Below are positions 1 through 8,498 of a stretch of DNA of 64,000 nucleotides, in pieces. The notes under the pieces are model-generated. The model searched no databases. It worked only from the letters and a program-made list of their open reading frames with translations, and had not been told where the DNA came from. This stretch comes from Propionibacteriaceae bacterium (GTDB lineage Bacteria > Actinomycetota > Actinomycetes > Propionibacteriales > Propionibacteriaceae), in assembly GCA_017306015.1 (NCBI GenBank), contig JAFKJK010000023.1, forward strand, positions 1 to 64,000, read 5' to 3'. Numbering within the stretch: the first letter of the stretch is position 1; every line of letters starts with the position of its first letter. The position numbers and the translations under genes are program-made.

Positions 1-73
1 GCGGTGCTGCCGGCAGTCGCAGTTCGATATCCTGCGCTGGGACACTGCCGTGTCCGTTAGGGGAACCGTCGGG

Positions 74-1075
74 ATGAGTGATGTACGGGCAGTGCCGACA
101 CTCGAGGACGTGGCTCGCGCCGCGGGAGTCTCCCGGGCCACCGTCTCCCGGGTCGTGAACGGTGCCAGCATTGTCGCGCCGGAGACGACGAAGCTGGTCC
201 AGGCCGCGATCAGCGAGCTCGGCTACCAGCCCAACCGGGCTGCCCGAGCGCTGGTCACGCGTCGCACCGGCGTGATCGCCGTCGTCGTGGCCGAGACCGA
301 CGAGCGGGTCTTCACCGACCCCTACTTCCCGCAGGCTTACCACGGAGCCCTTCAGGGCTTCGGCAAGGTCGACATGCACGTCGTGCTGGCGATGGCCGAA
401 CCGGGCACCAAGCCGTCCAAGATGGTGCGCTACCTCGAGTCCGGCCACGTGGACGGGGCCATCATCGTCTCTCACCACGGGCCGGAGCTCGGCCAGCTGC
501 TCGCCCGGGCCTGGCTGCCGGTCGTCTTCGTCGGCGACCCCGAGACGCCCGGGCTGCCGTACGTCGACCTCGACAACCGCACCGCCGGCAGGATGGCGAC
601 CGAGCACCTGATCGACCGCGGTTCGCTCCGAATCGGCCACATCACCGGTCCGCTGGAGATGGACTCGGCCCGCAAGCGGCAACTCGGATTCACCGATGCC
701 ATGACCGCGGCCGGGCTGGATCCGACCCTGCAGGCGGAGGGCCAGTACACCTCCAGCAGCGGACGGGTCGTGCTGGACCTGCTGCGGCGGTCCCCCGAGC
801 TGGACGGACTGTTCGTCGCCAACGACCTGATGGCGGCGACGGCCGTTGCGGCCATCCAGGAGACCGGACGCCGGGTCCCCGAGGACATCCGGGTGATCGG
901 TTTCGACGACTCGGTGGCTGCCCTGCAGCCGACCCCCCAGTTGACCACGATGACGAACGCGGCGGCCGAGAGCACCCGGATCGCGGCCGAGATGCTGATC
1001 GAGATCCTCAGGGGCGGCAACCCGGACAGCCCGGTGGTGCTGCACAGCTCTGTGGTGCTGCGCGGATCGACGTGA
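74..1075 (+). CDS. LacI-family transcriptional regulator
   Basis: A sugar-responsive DNA-binding repressor of the LacI/GalR family, 333 residues. The N-terminal helix-turn-helix reads TLEDVARAAGVSRATVSRVV (about residues 8-27). A periplasmic-binding-protein-like effector domain fills the rest, with the family-typical segments GLFVANDLMA and VIGFDDS. The ATG at 74 is preferred over an in-frame GTG at 50 because AGGGGAA (59-65) lies 8 bases before it. The stop codon overlaps the start of the histidine kinase gene by GTGA, so the regulator and a two-component system are probably translated from one message. Effector and targets are not visible from the sequence. Confidence 0.9.
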   Translation: MSDVRAVPTLEDVARAAGVSRATVSRVVNGASIVAPETTKLVQAAISELGYQPNRAARALVTRRTGVIAVVVAETDERVFTDPYFPQAYHGALQGFGKVDMHVVLAMAEPGTKPSKMVRYLESGHVDGAIIVSHHGPELGQLLARAWLPVVFVGDPETPGLPYVDLDNRTAGRMATEHLIDRGSLRIGHITGPLEMDSARKRQLGFTDAMTAAGLDPTLQAEGQYTSSSGRVVLDLLRRSPELDGLFVANDLMAATAVAAIQETGRRVPEDIRVIGFDDSVAALQPTPQLTTMTNAAAESTRIAAEMLIEILRGGNPDSPVVLHSSVVLRGST

Positions 1076-2316
1076 GCCTCCAGCCACAGCCGAACTCCAC
1101 CCGTCCGCTCGGCTCCGCCTGGGTCGGCGGGGTGTGTGCCGGGCTGGCGGGTCCGCTGGGCTGGCAGCCGGTGGTGCTGCGGGTCATCTTCGTCGTCCTG
1201 GGAGCATTCGGCCTTGTCGGAGTGCTGATCTATCTCGCGCTGTGGCTGGTGATGCCCGGCGGGCGCGAGCAGCGAGAGGCCCCTGGACTGGAAGCGAACG
1301 CCCGCTCCGGGCTGCGTCCCAGCGGACCGACGACCCTCTCCCCGGTGGACCTCGGCGTCGCCGTCGCGCTCGGCCTGGTCGGCATCGGGCTGCTGTGGCT
1401 GGTCCAGGTGACCGGCTGGGGGTTGCCGCTGCCCTACCTGTTCTCCGGCCTGCTGGCCGCAGCCGGGCTGGGCCTGATCTGGTGGCAGGCCGATCACGTC
1501 TCCACTCGTGAGATGAGTTCCGGGCGGGGCTGGCGTCGTCTGGTCGCCCCCCTGCTCGCGCACTGGACGTCGATCGTCGCGATCGGCATCGGGCTGGCCG
1601 CCCTGGGGACGTCGGTCTGGATGCTGGTGACCAGCTTCGAGTCCGTCCTCACCGAGACGGGACGGCTGCTGCTGGTCCTCGGCCTCGCCGCGGTCACGCT
1701 GGTGCTGGCCGTCCTGCCGTGGATCCTGCGGGTGCGCCGGACGCTGGCCCAGGCGCGGGACACGGCCCTGCTCGCCGACGCCCGGGCGGACATGGCGGCC
1801 CACCTCCACGACTCCGTCCTGCAGACCCTCGCGCTGATCCAGCGGCAGGCGGCCGACCCCAAGAAGGTGGCCGCCCTGGCCCGGCGCCAGGAGCGCGAAC
1901 TGCGGCAGTGGCTCTACGGCGAGGAGCCGGCGTCCGGCAGCCTGGTCGAGGCGCTCACCGAGGAGATGCTGGACGTGGAGGCCGACCACGGCGTGGATGT
2001 CGAACTGGTCAGCGTCGGCGACACCCCGGTCACCGCGGACCTGACCGCGATCGTCCGGGCGGCCGGCGAGGCGATGGTGAACGCGGCCAAGCACTCCGGG
2101 GCCGACCGGATCGACCTGTACAGCGAGGTGGACACCGACCTGGTCAGCGTCTACGTCCGCGACCGGGGACGCGGGTTCGACCTGGCGACGGTCACCGACG
2201 ACCGGATGGGCGTCCGCGGTTCGATCATCGAGCGGATGAGGCGGGCCGGCGGCCGGGCGATAATCAAGACAGCCCCGGAAGCGGGTACCGAAGTGAGACT
2301 GGAGTTACCGCGATGA
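1072..2316 (+). CDS. PspC-domain membrane sensor histidine kinase
   Basis: Membrane-bound sensor kinase of 414 residues. An N-terminal PspC domain (about residues 10-62; VCAGLAGPLGWQPVVLR, then a hydrophobic helix) is followed by four or so further membrane segments. The dimerisation/phosphoacceptor box AAHLHDSVLQTLALIQRQ lies near residue 243 and the His after AAHL is the predicted phosphorylation site. The ATPase domain has GEAMVNAAKHSGA (N box) and VRDRGRGFD (G box). This is the HisKA_3/NarX-type architecture that partners LuxR-type regulators, and such a regulator follows with an ATGA overlap. PspC suggests sensing of envelope stress (inference). The GTG start at 1072 overlaps the stop of the LacI-type gene. 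Confidence 0.9.
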   Translation: MSLQPQPNSTRPLGSAWVGGVCAGLAGPLGWQPVVLRVIFVVLGAFGLVGVLIYLALWLVMPGGREQREAPGLEANARSGLRPSGPTTLSPVDLGVAVALGLVGIGLLWLVQVTGWGLPLPYLFSGLLAAAGLGLIWWQADHVSTREMSSGRGWRRLVAPLLAHWTSIVAIGIGLAALGTSVWMLVTSFESVLTETGRLLLVLGLAAVTLVLAVLPWILRVRRTLAQARDTALLADARADMAAHLHDSVLQTLALIQRQAADPKKVAALARRQERELRQWLYGEEPASGSLVEALTEEMLDVEADHGVDVELVSVGDTPVTADLTAIVRAAGEAMVNAAKHSGADRIDLYSEVDTDLVSVYVRDRGRGFDLATVTDDRMGVRGSIIERMRRAGGRAIIKTAPEAGTEVRLELPR

Positions 2317-2975
2317 GTGAGGAAATCACAACCCCGGCCGCCTGGAGGGTGGTGGTGGTCGACGACCACGCCATGTTCCGCAGCGGCGTCAAACACGACA
2401 TCGGCGGCCGCGTCCAGCTGGTCGGGGAAGGGGAGGACGTCCCCACGGCCGTTGCGGCCATCCTTGCTGCCGTCCCGGACGTGGTGCTGCTGGACATCCA
2501 CCTGCCCGGTGGTGGCGGCGTCGAGGTGATCAAGCAGGTCGGTGCGGTCGAGCCGGGGGTGAAGTTCCTGGCGCTGTCCGTCTCGGACGCCGCCGAGGAC
2601 GTGATCGGCGCGATCAGGGCCGGCGCGCGGGGCTATGTGACCAAGTCCATCTCCGCCGACGAACTGGTGGAGGCGATCGGACGCGTCGGCACCGGGGACG
2701 CGGTGTTCTCGCCTCGGCTGGCCGGCTTCGTCCTGGACGCCTTCTCCGGAGCCATCGACGTCGCCAGCATCGACGAGGACCTGGACCGGCTGAGCGCGCG
2801 CGAACGTGAGGTGCTCCGGCTGATCGCCCGCGGCTACGCGTACAAGGAGATCGCGCGCGAGCTGTTCATCTCGATCAAGACCGTCGAGACCCACGTCTCG
2901 TCTGTGCTGCGCAAGCTGCAGCTGTCCAACCGGCACCAGCTGACCCGCTGGGCGACCGATCGCAAGCTGGTGTGA
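2313..2975 (+). CDS. NarL/FixJ-type response regulator
   Basis: Cognate response regulator of 220 residues. The receiver domain begins WRVVVVDDHAMFRSG, and VVLLDIHLPGGGG carries the predicted phosphoacceptor Asp. A C-terminal LuxR helix-turn-helix reads LSAREREVLRLIARGYAYK and IKTVETHVSSVLRKL. The ATG at 2313 overlaps the stop of the kinase by ATGA, so translational coupling with the kinase is expected. The gene ends three bases before the stop codon of the convergent GlsB-like gene. Its regulon cannot be deduced here. Confidence 0.92.
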   Translation: MSEEITTPAAWRVVVVDDHAMFRSGVKHDIGGRVQLVGEGEDVPTAVAAILAAVPDVVLLDIHLPGGGGVEVIKQVGAVEPGVKFLALSVSDAAEDVIGAIRAGARGYVTKSISADELVEAIGRVGTGDAVFSPRLAGFVLDAFSGAIDVASIDEDLDRLSAREREVLRLIARGYAYKEIARELFISIKTVETHVSSVLRKLQLSNRHQLTRWATDRKLV

Positions 2976-2978
2976 TCC

Positions 2979-3233
2979 TCAGGCCCGCTTGCGGGTGATC
3001 AGTCCGTAGAGCCACAGCACCAGGACCGAGCCGCCGATCGCGAGCAGCCACGACCACGGTGAGAAGAAGCCGACGACCCCCCGGTCGAACACTGCGGCGC
3101 CGATCCAGCCGCCGACGACTCCGCCGATCAGGCCGGTGACCAGGGCCGAGATCCAGCCGCCCTGCTGCTTCATGATCGCCTTCGCGATGGCGCCGGCGAT
3201 CAAACCCATCAGAATCCACGCGATGAAACCCAT
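2979..3233 (-). CDS. GlsB/YeaQ/YmgE family small membrane protein
   Basis: An 84-residue protein made of three hydrophobic segments with Gly-rich helices (GLIAGAIAKAIM, GLIGGVVGGWIGAAVFD), the signature of the transglycosylase-associated/GlsB stress membrane protein family. The ATG at 3233 is chosen over an in-frame upstream codon at 3269 because it gives the family-typical N-terminus MGFIAWILMGLI. A TACGGT hexamer lies six bases before it, fitting a leaderless transcript. A paralogue with the same orientation lies 145 bases upstream. Molecular function in this family is unknown; stress induction is known in some members. Confidence 0.85.
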   Translation of the reverse strand: MGFIAWILMGLIAGAIAKAIMKQQGGWISALVTGLIGGVVGGWIGAAVFDRGVVGFFSPWSWLLAIGGSVLVLWLYGLITRKRA

Positions 3234-3324
3234 GGCTTCACCGTAGGGCGCCCCCTCGGCAGGGCCCATCGGGCGCGTCCACGGCCCGACCCTGAGCCGT
3301 CCCCGGGTGTGCTCCCCGGACGTG

Positions 3325-3363
3325 CGACGGCGCCCGGGCTGAGGGGATGCCCGGGCGCCGTCG
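3325..3363 (-). terminator. Strong hairpin downstream of the second GlsB-like gene
   Basis: A perfect 15-bp inverted repeat (arms 3325-3339 and 3349-3363, 9-base loop) starts 14 bases beyond the stop codon of the gene at 3378-3644. The arm contains GGCGCCCGGGC. No U-run follows, as is common for actinobacterial hairpin terminators. It would separate the two GlsB-like genes into different transcripts. Confidence 0.7.
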
Positions 3364-3377
3364 GCTCGTTCCCCTGA

Positions 3378-3644
3378 TCAGGGCGCGGTGGTCCGACGCC
3401 GACCGACGATGAGGTTGTAGACGAACAACACGATCACTGCGCCGACGATGGCGAGGATCCAGGACCAGAGCGAGAAGAAGCCCGTCACGCCCTCGCCGAA
3501 CGCCGCGGAGCCGATCCATCCGCCCACGACGGCACCGATGAGACCCACGATCAGGCTGGACACCCAGCCGCCGCCGTCCCCCATGATCGCCTTGGCAATC
3601 GCGCCGACGATCAGACCCATCAATATCCATGCGAGAAATCCCAT
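3378..3644 (-). CDS. GlsB/YeaQ/YmgE family small membrane protein (paralogue)
   Basis: An 88-residue, three-segment membrane protein closely related to the product at 2979-3233. It shares MGF-AWILMGLI at the N-terminus, GGWIGSAAF in the middle and GVTGFFSLWSWILAIVG near the C-terminus. Tandem duplication is the simplest explanation. TAGACA stands six bases before the ATG at 3644, again suggesting a leaderless message. It is divergent from the uvrD-type helicase gene, separated by 135 bases that hold a tandem 20-bp repeat. Confidence 0.85.
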   Translation of the reverse strand: MGFLAWILMGLIVGAIAKAIMGDGGGWVSSLIVGLIGAVVGGWIGSAAFGEGVTGFFSLWSWILAIVGAVIVLFVYNLIVGRRRTTAP

Positions 3645-3690
3645 GCCGGTTGTCTACCCGGGGCTCGCCCACCCCAAACTTCCCACTCGT

Positions 3691-3730
3691 CTCGGGTAGG
3701 GGCCCTGCGACTCGGGTAGGGGCCCTGCGA
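3691..3730. repeat. Perfect tandem 20-bp direct repeat upstream of the helicase gene
   Basis: CTCGGGTAGGGGCCCTGCGA occurs twice head to tail with no mismatch (3691-3710 and 3711-3730). The unit contains the palindrome GGGCCC, so two sites lie about two helical turns apart on the same DNA face. The repeat ends about 34 bases before the helicase -10 element, which makes a regulatory binding site possible. A recent local duplication is the alternative. Confidence 0.85.
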
Positions 3731-3764
3731 CGCGGGGACGGTCGGTCACGTCGGTGCGGACGCC

Positions 3765-3770
3765 TAAGCT
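3765..3770 (+). promoter_or_regulatory. -10 element of the uvrD/pcrA gene
   Basis: TAAGCT ends nine bases before the ATG at 3780. No ribosome-binding site lies between them, so the transcript should have an almost absent leader. Confidence 0.5.
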
Positions 3771-3779
3771 GTTGCGGCG

Positions 3780-6197
3780 ATGACCGACACACTCTTCCCC
3801 GACCTCTCCGGCGACCAGCGGCCCCTCACCGAGAGCGGTGAGCGGGCACCGGCGAAGCGTCCCCGGGTCAGCGAGGACGAGCTGCTGGCCGGGCTCAACC
3901 CGCCGCAGCGGGCAGCGGTGCTGCATGCCGGCTCCCCGGTGCTGGTGGTCGCCGGCGCCGGGTCGGGCAAGACCCGGGTGCTGACCCGCCGGATCGCGCA
4001 CCTGGTCGGCATCCGGGACGTCCACCCCGGCTCGATCCTCGCGATCACGTTCACGAACAAGGCCGCCGCCGAGATGCGGTCCAGGGTCGTCGACCTGGTC
4101 GGCAACCGCGCCCGGCTGATGTGGGTGTCCACCTTCCACTCGGCCTGCGTCCGGATCCTCCGCAACGACATCGCCCGGTTCGAGCTCTCCCGCAACTTCT
4201 CGATCTACGACGACACCGACGCCAAGCGCCTGATGCAGCTCGTCCTGCGGGACGCCGACGTCGACCCGAAGCGGTTCCCGCCGCGCGCCGTGCTGAACTG
4301 GGTCAGCAACTGCAAGAACGAGCTGGTCGACTTCGAGACCGCCCGAGCCAAGGCGTCCACGGCGAACGAGGAGGTGTACGCCGACGCGTACGCCACCTAC
4401 CAGGCCCGGCTGAAGGCCGCCAACGCGCTCGACTTCGACGACCTGATCATGACCACCGTCCACCTGCTGCAGTCCTTCCCGGACCTGCGCGAGCAGTACC
4501 GCCGCCGGTTCCGGCACGTCCTGGTCGACGAGTACCAGGACACCAACCACGCCCAGTACGCCCTCATTCGTGAACTGTGTGGCGAGGTGCCCAACCCGGT
4601 GGAGGGCTCGATCGAGCCGCCCGAGCTGATGGTGGTCGGCGACTCCGACCAGTCGATCTACGCCTTCCGTGGTGCCACGATCCGGAACATCCTCGACTTC
4701 GAGAACGACTTCCCCGGTGCCACGACGATCGTGCTCGAACAGAACTACCGGTCGACGCAGAACATCCTGAATGCGGCGAACGCCGTGATCACCCGCAACG
4801 CGAACCGTCCTGCGAAGCGGCTGTGGTCGGACGCCGGCGACGGCGAGCGGCTGGTCGGCTACGTCGCCGACACCGAGCACGCCGAGGCCCAGTTCGTGGC
4901 GTCCGAGATCGACAAGCTGGCGGACGCCGGCACCAGCAAGCCCGGTGAGACGGCCGTCTTCTACCGGACCAACGCTCAGTCGCGAGCCTTCGAGGACGTG
5001 TTCATCCGGCTCGGCCTGCCGTACCGGGTCGTCGGCGGCGTCCGGTTCTACGAGCGCAGGGAGATCCGGGACGCGATCGCGTACCTGCGGGCGATCGCCA
5101 ACCTTGACGACGACGTGTCGCTGCGGCGGATCCTGAACGTGCCCAAGCGCGGCATCGGCGACCGCGCGGAGTCGCTGGTCGAGGCCTGGGCCGCCAGCGA
5201 GCAGCTGTCCTTCGGCGCAGCCCTGGAGCGGGTCACCGAGGTGCCCGGGCTGGCGTCCCGCTCACTGGCGCAGCTGCAGGGGTTCGTCGCGATGATGGCC
5301 GAGCATCGCCAGCAGGTCGCCGACGGCGTCCCGGCCGACCAGATCCTTGCCGGCGTGCTGAAGGCGTCCGGCTACGTCGACGAGCTGGGCAACTCCACCG
5401 ACCCGCAGGACGAGACCCGGCTGGAGAACCTGGTCGAGTTCGTCAGTGTCGCCCAGGAGTTCGTGGCCGCTGCCCATGCCATCGACCTGCCGGACGCCGG
5501 CCTGGGGGAGGACGCCGAGTTGGCAGCCGAGCTCGCCGCGGCCGCGCCGGAGCCCGATGACTCGTTGCCGGCGTTCCTGGAGCGGATCGCGCTGGTGGCC
5601 GACTCCGACCAGATCCCCGACAACGACCCTGACAGCACCGGGGTGGTGACGCTGATGACGCTGCACACGGCGAAGGGCCTGGAGTTCGACACGGTGTTCC
5701 TGACCGGCTTCGAGGAGGGGATCTTCCCGCACGAGCGGGCCATGTTCGACCCCGCCGAGCTCGAGGAGGAGCGCCGGCTGGCCTACGTCGGGATCACCCG
5801 GGCCCGCAAGCGCCTCTATCTCACCCGGGCGACGGTGCGGACGATGTGGGGGGCACCCAAGTACAACCCGGCCAGCCGGTTCGCCGACGAGATCCCCGAG
5901 CACCTGGTCGACTGGCGGAACCTCGGCGCGGCCCGGCCGCCGTTCCTGCCGCGGCGGGAGGCGCGGACGGAGACCCGGGCGTCCCGTCCCTCCGCGTCGC
6001 CGAGCTTCGGCTCGCGTCCCGCGATCAAGACGGTGGCGTCGGTGCAGGTGGGCGAGCGGGTGCTGCACACGACCTTCGGGATGGGGACGGTGATCGCCAC
6101 CCTCGGCGCCGGCGACCAGGCGATGGCCGACATCGACTTCGGCTCAACCGGGGTGAAGCGGCTGTCGCTGCGCCACGCCCCGATGGAGAAGCTCTGA
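3780..6197 (+). CDS. pcrA: ATP-dependent DNA helicase PcrA/UvrD (UvrD1)
   Basis: Superfamily 1A 3'-5' DNA helicase of 805 residues, acting in nucleotide excision repair and in clearing protein roadblocks. All family motifs are visible in order: GAGSGKTRVLTRRI (Walker A, near residue 60), ITFTNKAAAEMR (Ia), VDEYQDTNHAQY (II), GDSDQSIYAFRGA (III), EQNYRST (IV), LMTLHTAKGLEFD (V) and YVGITRARKRLYL (VI). The C-terminal tail (about residues 745-805, VGERVLHTTFGMGTVI) resembles the Tudor-like RNA-polymerase-binding domain of PcrA. The gene opens a block syntenic with M. tuberculosis Rv0949 onward. Its TGA stop is contributed by the first three bases of a dispersed 30-bp repeat. Confidence 0.96.
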   Translation: MTDTLFPDLSGDQRPLTESGERAPAKRPRVSEDELLAGLNPPQRAAVLHAGSPVLVVAGAGSGKTRVLTRRIAHLVGIRDVHPGSILAITFTNKAAAEMRSRVVDLVGNRARLMWVSTFHSACVRILRNDIARFELSRNFSIYDDTDAKRLMQLVLRDADVDPKRFPPRAVLNWVSNCKNELVDFETARAKASTANEEVYADAYATYQARLKAANALDFDDLIMTTVHLLQSFPDLREQYRRRFRHVLVDEYQDTNHAQYALIRELCGEVPNPVEGSIEPPELMVVGDSDQSIYAFRGATIRNILDFENDFPGATTIVLEQNYRSTQNILNAANAVITRNANRPAKRLWSDAGDGERLVGYVADTEHAEAQFVASEIDKLADAGTSKPGETAVFYRTNAQSRAFEDVFIRLGLPYRVVGGVRFYERREIRDAIAYLRAIANLDDDVSLRRILNVPKRGIGDRAESLVEAWAASEQLSFGAALERVTEVPGLASRSLAQLQGFVAMMAEHRQQVADGVPADQILAGVLKASGYVDELGNSTDPQDETRLENLVEFVSVAQEFVAAAHAIDLPDAGLGEDAELAAELAAAAPEPDDSLPAFLERIALVADSDQIPDNDPDSTGVVTLMTLHTAKGLEFDTVFLTGFEEGIFPHERAMFDPAELEEERRLAYVGITRARKRLYLTRATVRTMWGAPKYNPASRFADEIPEHLVDWRNLGAARPPFLPRREARTETRASRPSASPSFGSRPAIKTVASVQVGERVLHTTFGMGTVIATLGAGDQAMADIDFGSTGVKRLSLRHAPMEKL

Positions 6198-6224
6198 ACC
6201 GTCGGGGACAGGTACTTCGGTTCA
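6195..6224 (+). repeat. REP-like 30-bp repeat, copy 1
   Basis: Begins TGAACCGTCGGGG, contains GACAGGTACTTC and ends GGTTCA. The terminal six bases are inverted (TGAACC/GGTTCA), giving a short stem. It lies between the convergent helicase and M23 peptidase genes and supplies the helicase stop codon. Related copies lie at 36762-36870 and 39470-39531. Confidence 0.85.
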
Positions 6225-6274
6225 CGCTGACGCGGGTCGTTCGTCGTTGCACGGCTGGGACGGACCGCGATCGG

Positions 6275-7111
6275 TCACTCGTTGTCGGACTTCGCGGCCT
6301 TCTGGTCGGACTCGGAGTTCCAGCCGATGTACTCCATCGGGTTGGACTCGCGCCCGTCCTTCTTGATCGAGAAGTGGAGGTGGCACGCGGTCGACAGGCC
6401 CGTGCTGCCGACGTAGCCGATCACGTCGCCCTTGTTCACGTACTGGCCGACCTTGACGATGTAGTTCCTCATGTGCAGGTAGCCGCTGGCCACGTTGACG
6501 CCGTTGATGTCGCCGTTGTCGATCCAGACGTTGTTGCCGGACCCACCGTTGTAGCCCATCTCGGTCTTGATCACGGTGCCGGACTGCGCGGCCCAGATCG
6601 GCTGGCCACAGGTGCCGCCGATGTCGTCGCCGTCGTGCATGCGGTAGTAGTGCAGGATCGGGTGGAACCGCATCCCGAAGGGGGAGCCGACCCCGCCCTT
6701 GGTCGGCCACATGAACTTGCTCAGGTTCCGCAGCCGCTCGTTCTCCGTCTCCAGCGAGGTGGCCTCGGTGGTGAGCGCGTCGGTGCGCCGGACGGCGGCG
6801 GCGTCCGCTGCCGCGGAGCTGATCGCGTCCGCTTGCTGGTCGAGGGTCTCGCTGCGCTCGGCGGCGACGTCCTCGGGGGACGCGACGCTCGGGCTGGCGG
6901 CGACCCCTCCGGCAAGGGTGGAGATGCCGAGCGGCGACTGCGTCCCGAGAGCTGCGGTGGCCGACGATGCGGTGAAGGCGGTCGCGGCGGAGAGTCCGAT
7001 TCCTGAGACCAGGGCCACGATTGCGGTGCGCTTGGCGAGGGTATGGATCACATCGGAGGACCGTCGGGTGCCGTCTGGCTCAGCCGCTCGTCGTGGCTTG
7101 TCAGCTCGCAT
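6275..7111 (-). CDS. Secreted M23-family (LytM-type) peptidase
   Basis: Predicted exported zinc metallopeptidase of 278 residues acting on peptidoglycan cross-bridges. A hydrophobic signal region ([18 protein letters not shown]) is followed by a coiled-coil stretch rich in Ala/Glu ([20 protein letters not shown]) and then the M23 domain. Metal-binding motifs are [17 protein letters not shown] and HLHF. The ATG at 7111 gives a basic N-terminus before the signal region; an in-frame extension to 7306 would overlap the sucC promoter region and looks non-coding. The position between pcrA and sucC, on the opposite strand, matches Rv0950c. It may act in cell separation (inference). Confidence 0.9.
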   Translation of the reverse strand: MRADKPRRAAEPDGTRRSSDVIHTLAKRTAIVALVSGIGLSAATAFTASSATAALGTQSPLGISTLAGGVAASPSVASPEDVAAERSETLDQQADAISSAAADAAAVRRTDALTTEATSLETENERLRNLSKFMWPTKGGVGSPFGMRFHPILHYYRMHDGDDIGGTCGQPIWAAQSGTVIKTEMGYNGGSGNNVWIDNGDINGVNVASGYLHMRNYIVKVGQYVNKGDVIGYVGSTGLSTACHLHFSIKKDGRESNPMEYIGWNSESDQKAAKSDNE

Positions 7112-7315
7112 TTCTCGGATGTCCACCCTGTTCGATCCCCGGTACTTCGGTGCCCGTCCCCTGCAGGCAGGCGCCAGCTTAGCATTTCTCAGGGTTTTTC
7201 TCAGCTTCCGTCCCACGGTGGTACTCGTGAGCAGATCGGGCCACCCCGTTTCGGCAAGGCCGCAGCGGCAGCGATAGGCTCCAGAAGGCCCGCGAGAAGA
7301 CGGCAAGGAGTCAGC

Positions 7316-8485
7316 GTGGATCTGTTCGAGTACCAGGCCAGGGACATGTTCGAGGCTTCGGGGGTGCCGGTTCTACGCGGACTCGTCGCCACCACTCCGG
7401 AGGAGGCCGAGTCGGCCGCTGCCCGGCTGGGCACCCCGGTCGTGGTCGTGAAGGCCCAGGTCAAGACTGGTGGCCGCGGCAAGGCCGGCGGCGTGAAGCT
7501 GGCCCGCAGCCCGCAGGAGGCTGCCGCCCGGGCCGCCGACATCCTCGGGATGGACATCAAAGGCCACACCGTCCGGCAGGTCATGGTCGCCGAGGGTGCC
7601 GAGATCGCCGACGAGTACTACTTCTCGCTGCTGCTGGACCGCACCACGGGGAAGTACCTGGCGATGTGCTCGGTCGAGGGTGGCATGGACATCGAGACCC
7701 TCGCGGTCGAGCGTCCGGACGCGCTGGTGCGGTTCCCGATCGACCCGAATGCGGGGCTGGATGCCGTCGCCGCCGCCGAGATCGTTGCGCAGGCCGGCTT
7801 CGCCGAGGCCGACCGGGACGCGGTCGCGTCCGTTCTGGTCCGGCTCGGCGAGGTCTACCGCGACAACGACGCCACCCTGGTCGAGGTGAACCCGCTGGTG
7901 AAGACGGCGGACGGCCGGATCATTGCTCTGGACGGGAAGGTCACCCTCGACGGCAACGCCGAGTTCCGGCATCCGGAGTGGGCGCAGTACCGGGACGAGG
8001 CGTCCGAGGATCCGCTGGAGGTGCGGGCGAAGGCCCTCGACCTCAACTACGTGAAGCTGGACGGCAGCGTCGGCATCATCGGCAACGGTGCCGGGCTGGT
8101 GATGAGCACCCTGGACGTGGTCGCGGCCGCCGGCGCCGACCTGCCGGGCAGCCCGCGTCCGGCGAACTTCCTGGACATCGGTGGCGGCGCGTCCGCCCAG
8201 GTGATGGCCAACGGGCTGGAGATCATCCTGTCCGATCCGCAGGTGAGGGTCGTCTTCGTCAACGTCTTCGGCGGGATCACCGCGTGCTCGGAGGTCGCGA
8301 AGGGGATCATCGACGCCCTCGGCATGCTGGGGGAGAAGGCGACCAAGCCGATCGTGGTGCGGCTGGACGGGAACGCGGTGAAGATCGGGCGGCACATGCT
8401 GACCGAGGCGGCGCATCCGCTGGTCGAGTTGGCGGACACGATGGACGCTGCGGCCCGCCGGGCTGCCGAGCTGGCCGCGGAGTAG
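7316..8485 (+). CDS. sucC: Succinate-CoA ligase, beta subunit
   Basis: Beta (ADP/GDP-forming) subunit of succinyl-CoA synthetase, 389 residues, the usual length. It converts succinyl-CoA to succinate with substrate-level phosphorylation in the TCA cycle. The N-terminal ATP-grasp region begins [19 protein letters not shown] and has [18 protein letters not shown]. The C-terminal CoA-ligase part has [19 protein letters not shown]. The GTG at 7316 is chosen because AAGGAG (7305-7310) lies five bases before it and the family N-terminus starts there. sucD follows after 13 bases. Confidence 0.96.
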   Translation: MDLFEYQARDMFEASGVPVLRGLVATTPEEAESAAARLGTPVVVVKAQVKTGGRGKAGGVKLARSPQEAAARAADILGMDIKGHTVRQVMVAEGAEIADEYYFSLLLDRTTGKYLAMCSVEGGMDIETLAVERPDALVRFPIDPNAGLDAVAAAEIVAQAGFAEADRDAVASVLVRLGEVYRDNDATLVEVNPLVKTADGRIIALDGKVTLDGNAEFRHPEWAQYRDEASEDPLEVRAKALDLNYVKLDGSVGIIGNGAGLVMSTLDVVAAAGADLPGSPRPANFLDIGGGASAQVMANGLEIILSDPQVRVVFVNVFGGITACSEVAKGIIDALGMLGEKATKPIVVRLDGNAVKIGRHMLTEAAHPLVELADTMDAAARRAAELAAE

Positions 8486-8498
8486 GGGAGAGAAGGCA

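Noticed and set aside
1..49. Tail of an upstream gene or LacI operator at the window start
   Set aside because: GGCAGT and ACTGCC form an imperfectly placed inverted repeat, but 49 bases are too few to judge.
472..6068. Long antisense open frames opposite the two-component and helicase genes
   Set aside because: They mirror the codon pattern of the real genes (high-GC shadow frames) and show no motifs of their own.
7125..7155. Degenerate copy of the REP-like repeat (GGTACTTCGGT)
   Set aside because: Only 11 bases match and the GGGGACA core and inverted ends are missing, so chance resemblance is likely.
7112..7315. Possible c-di-AMP (ydaO-type) riboswitch before the M23 peptidase gene, as is common for wall hydrolases in actinobacteria
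   Set aside because: Reading the minus strand, the conserved blocks of that class (GGUGAAUC and CCCGACAGCU-like segments) are absent. The region has GC-rich stems but no class signature.
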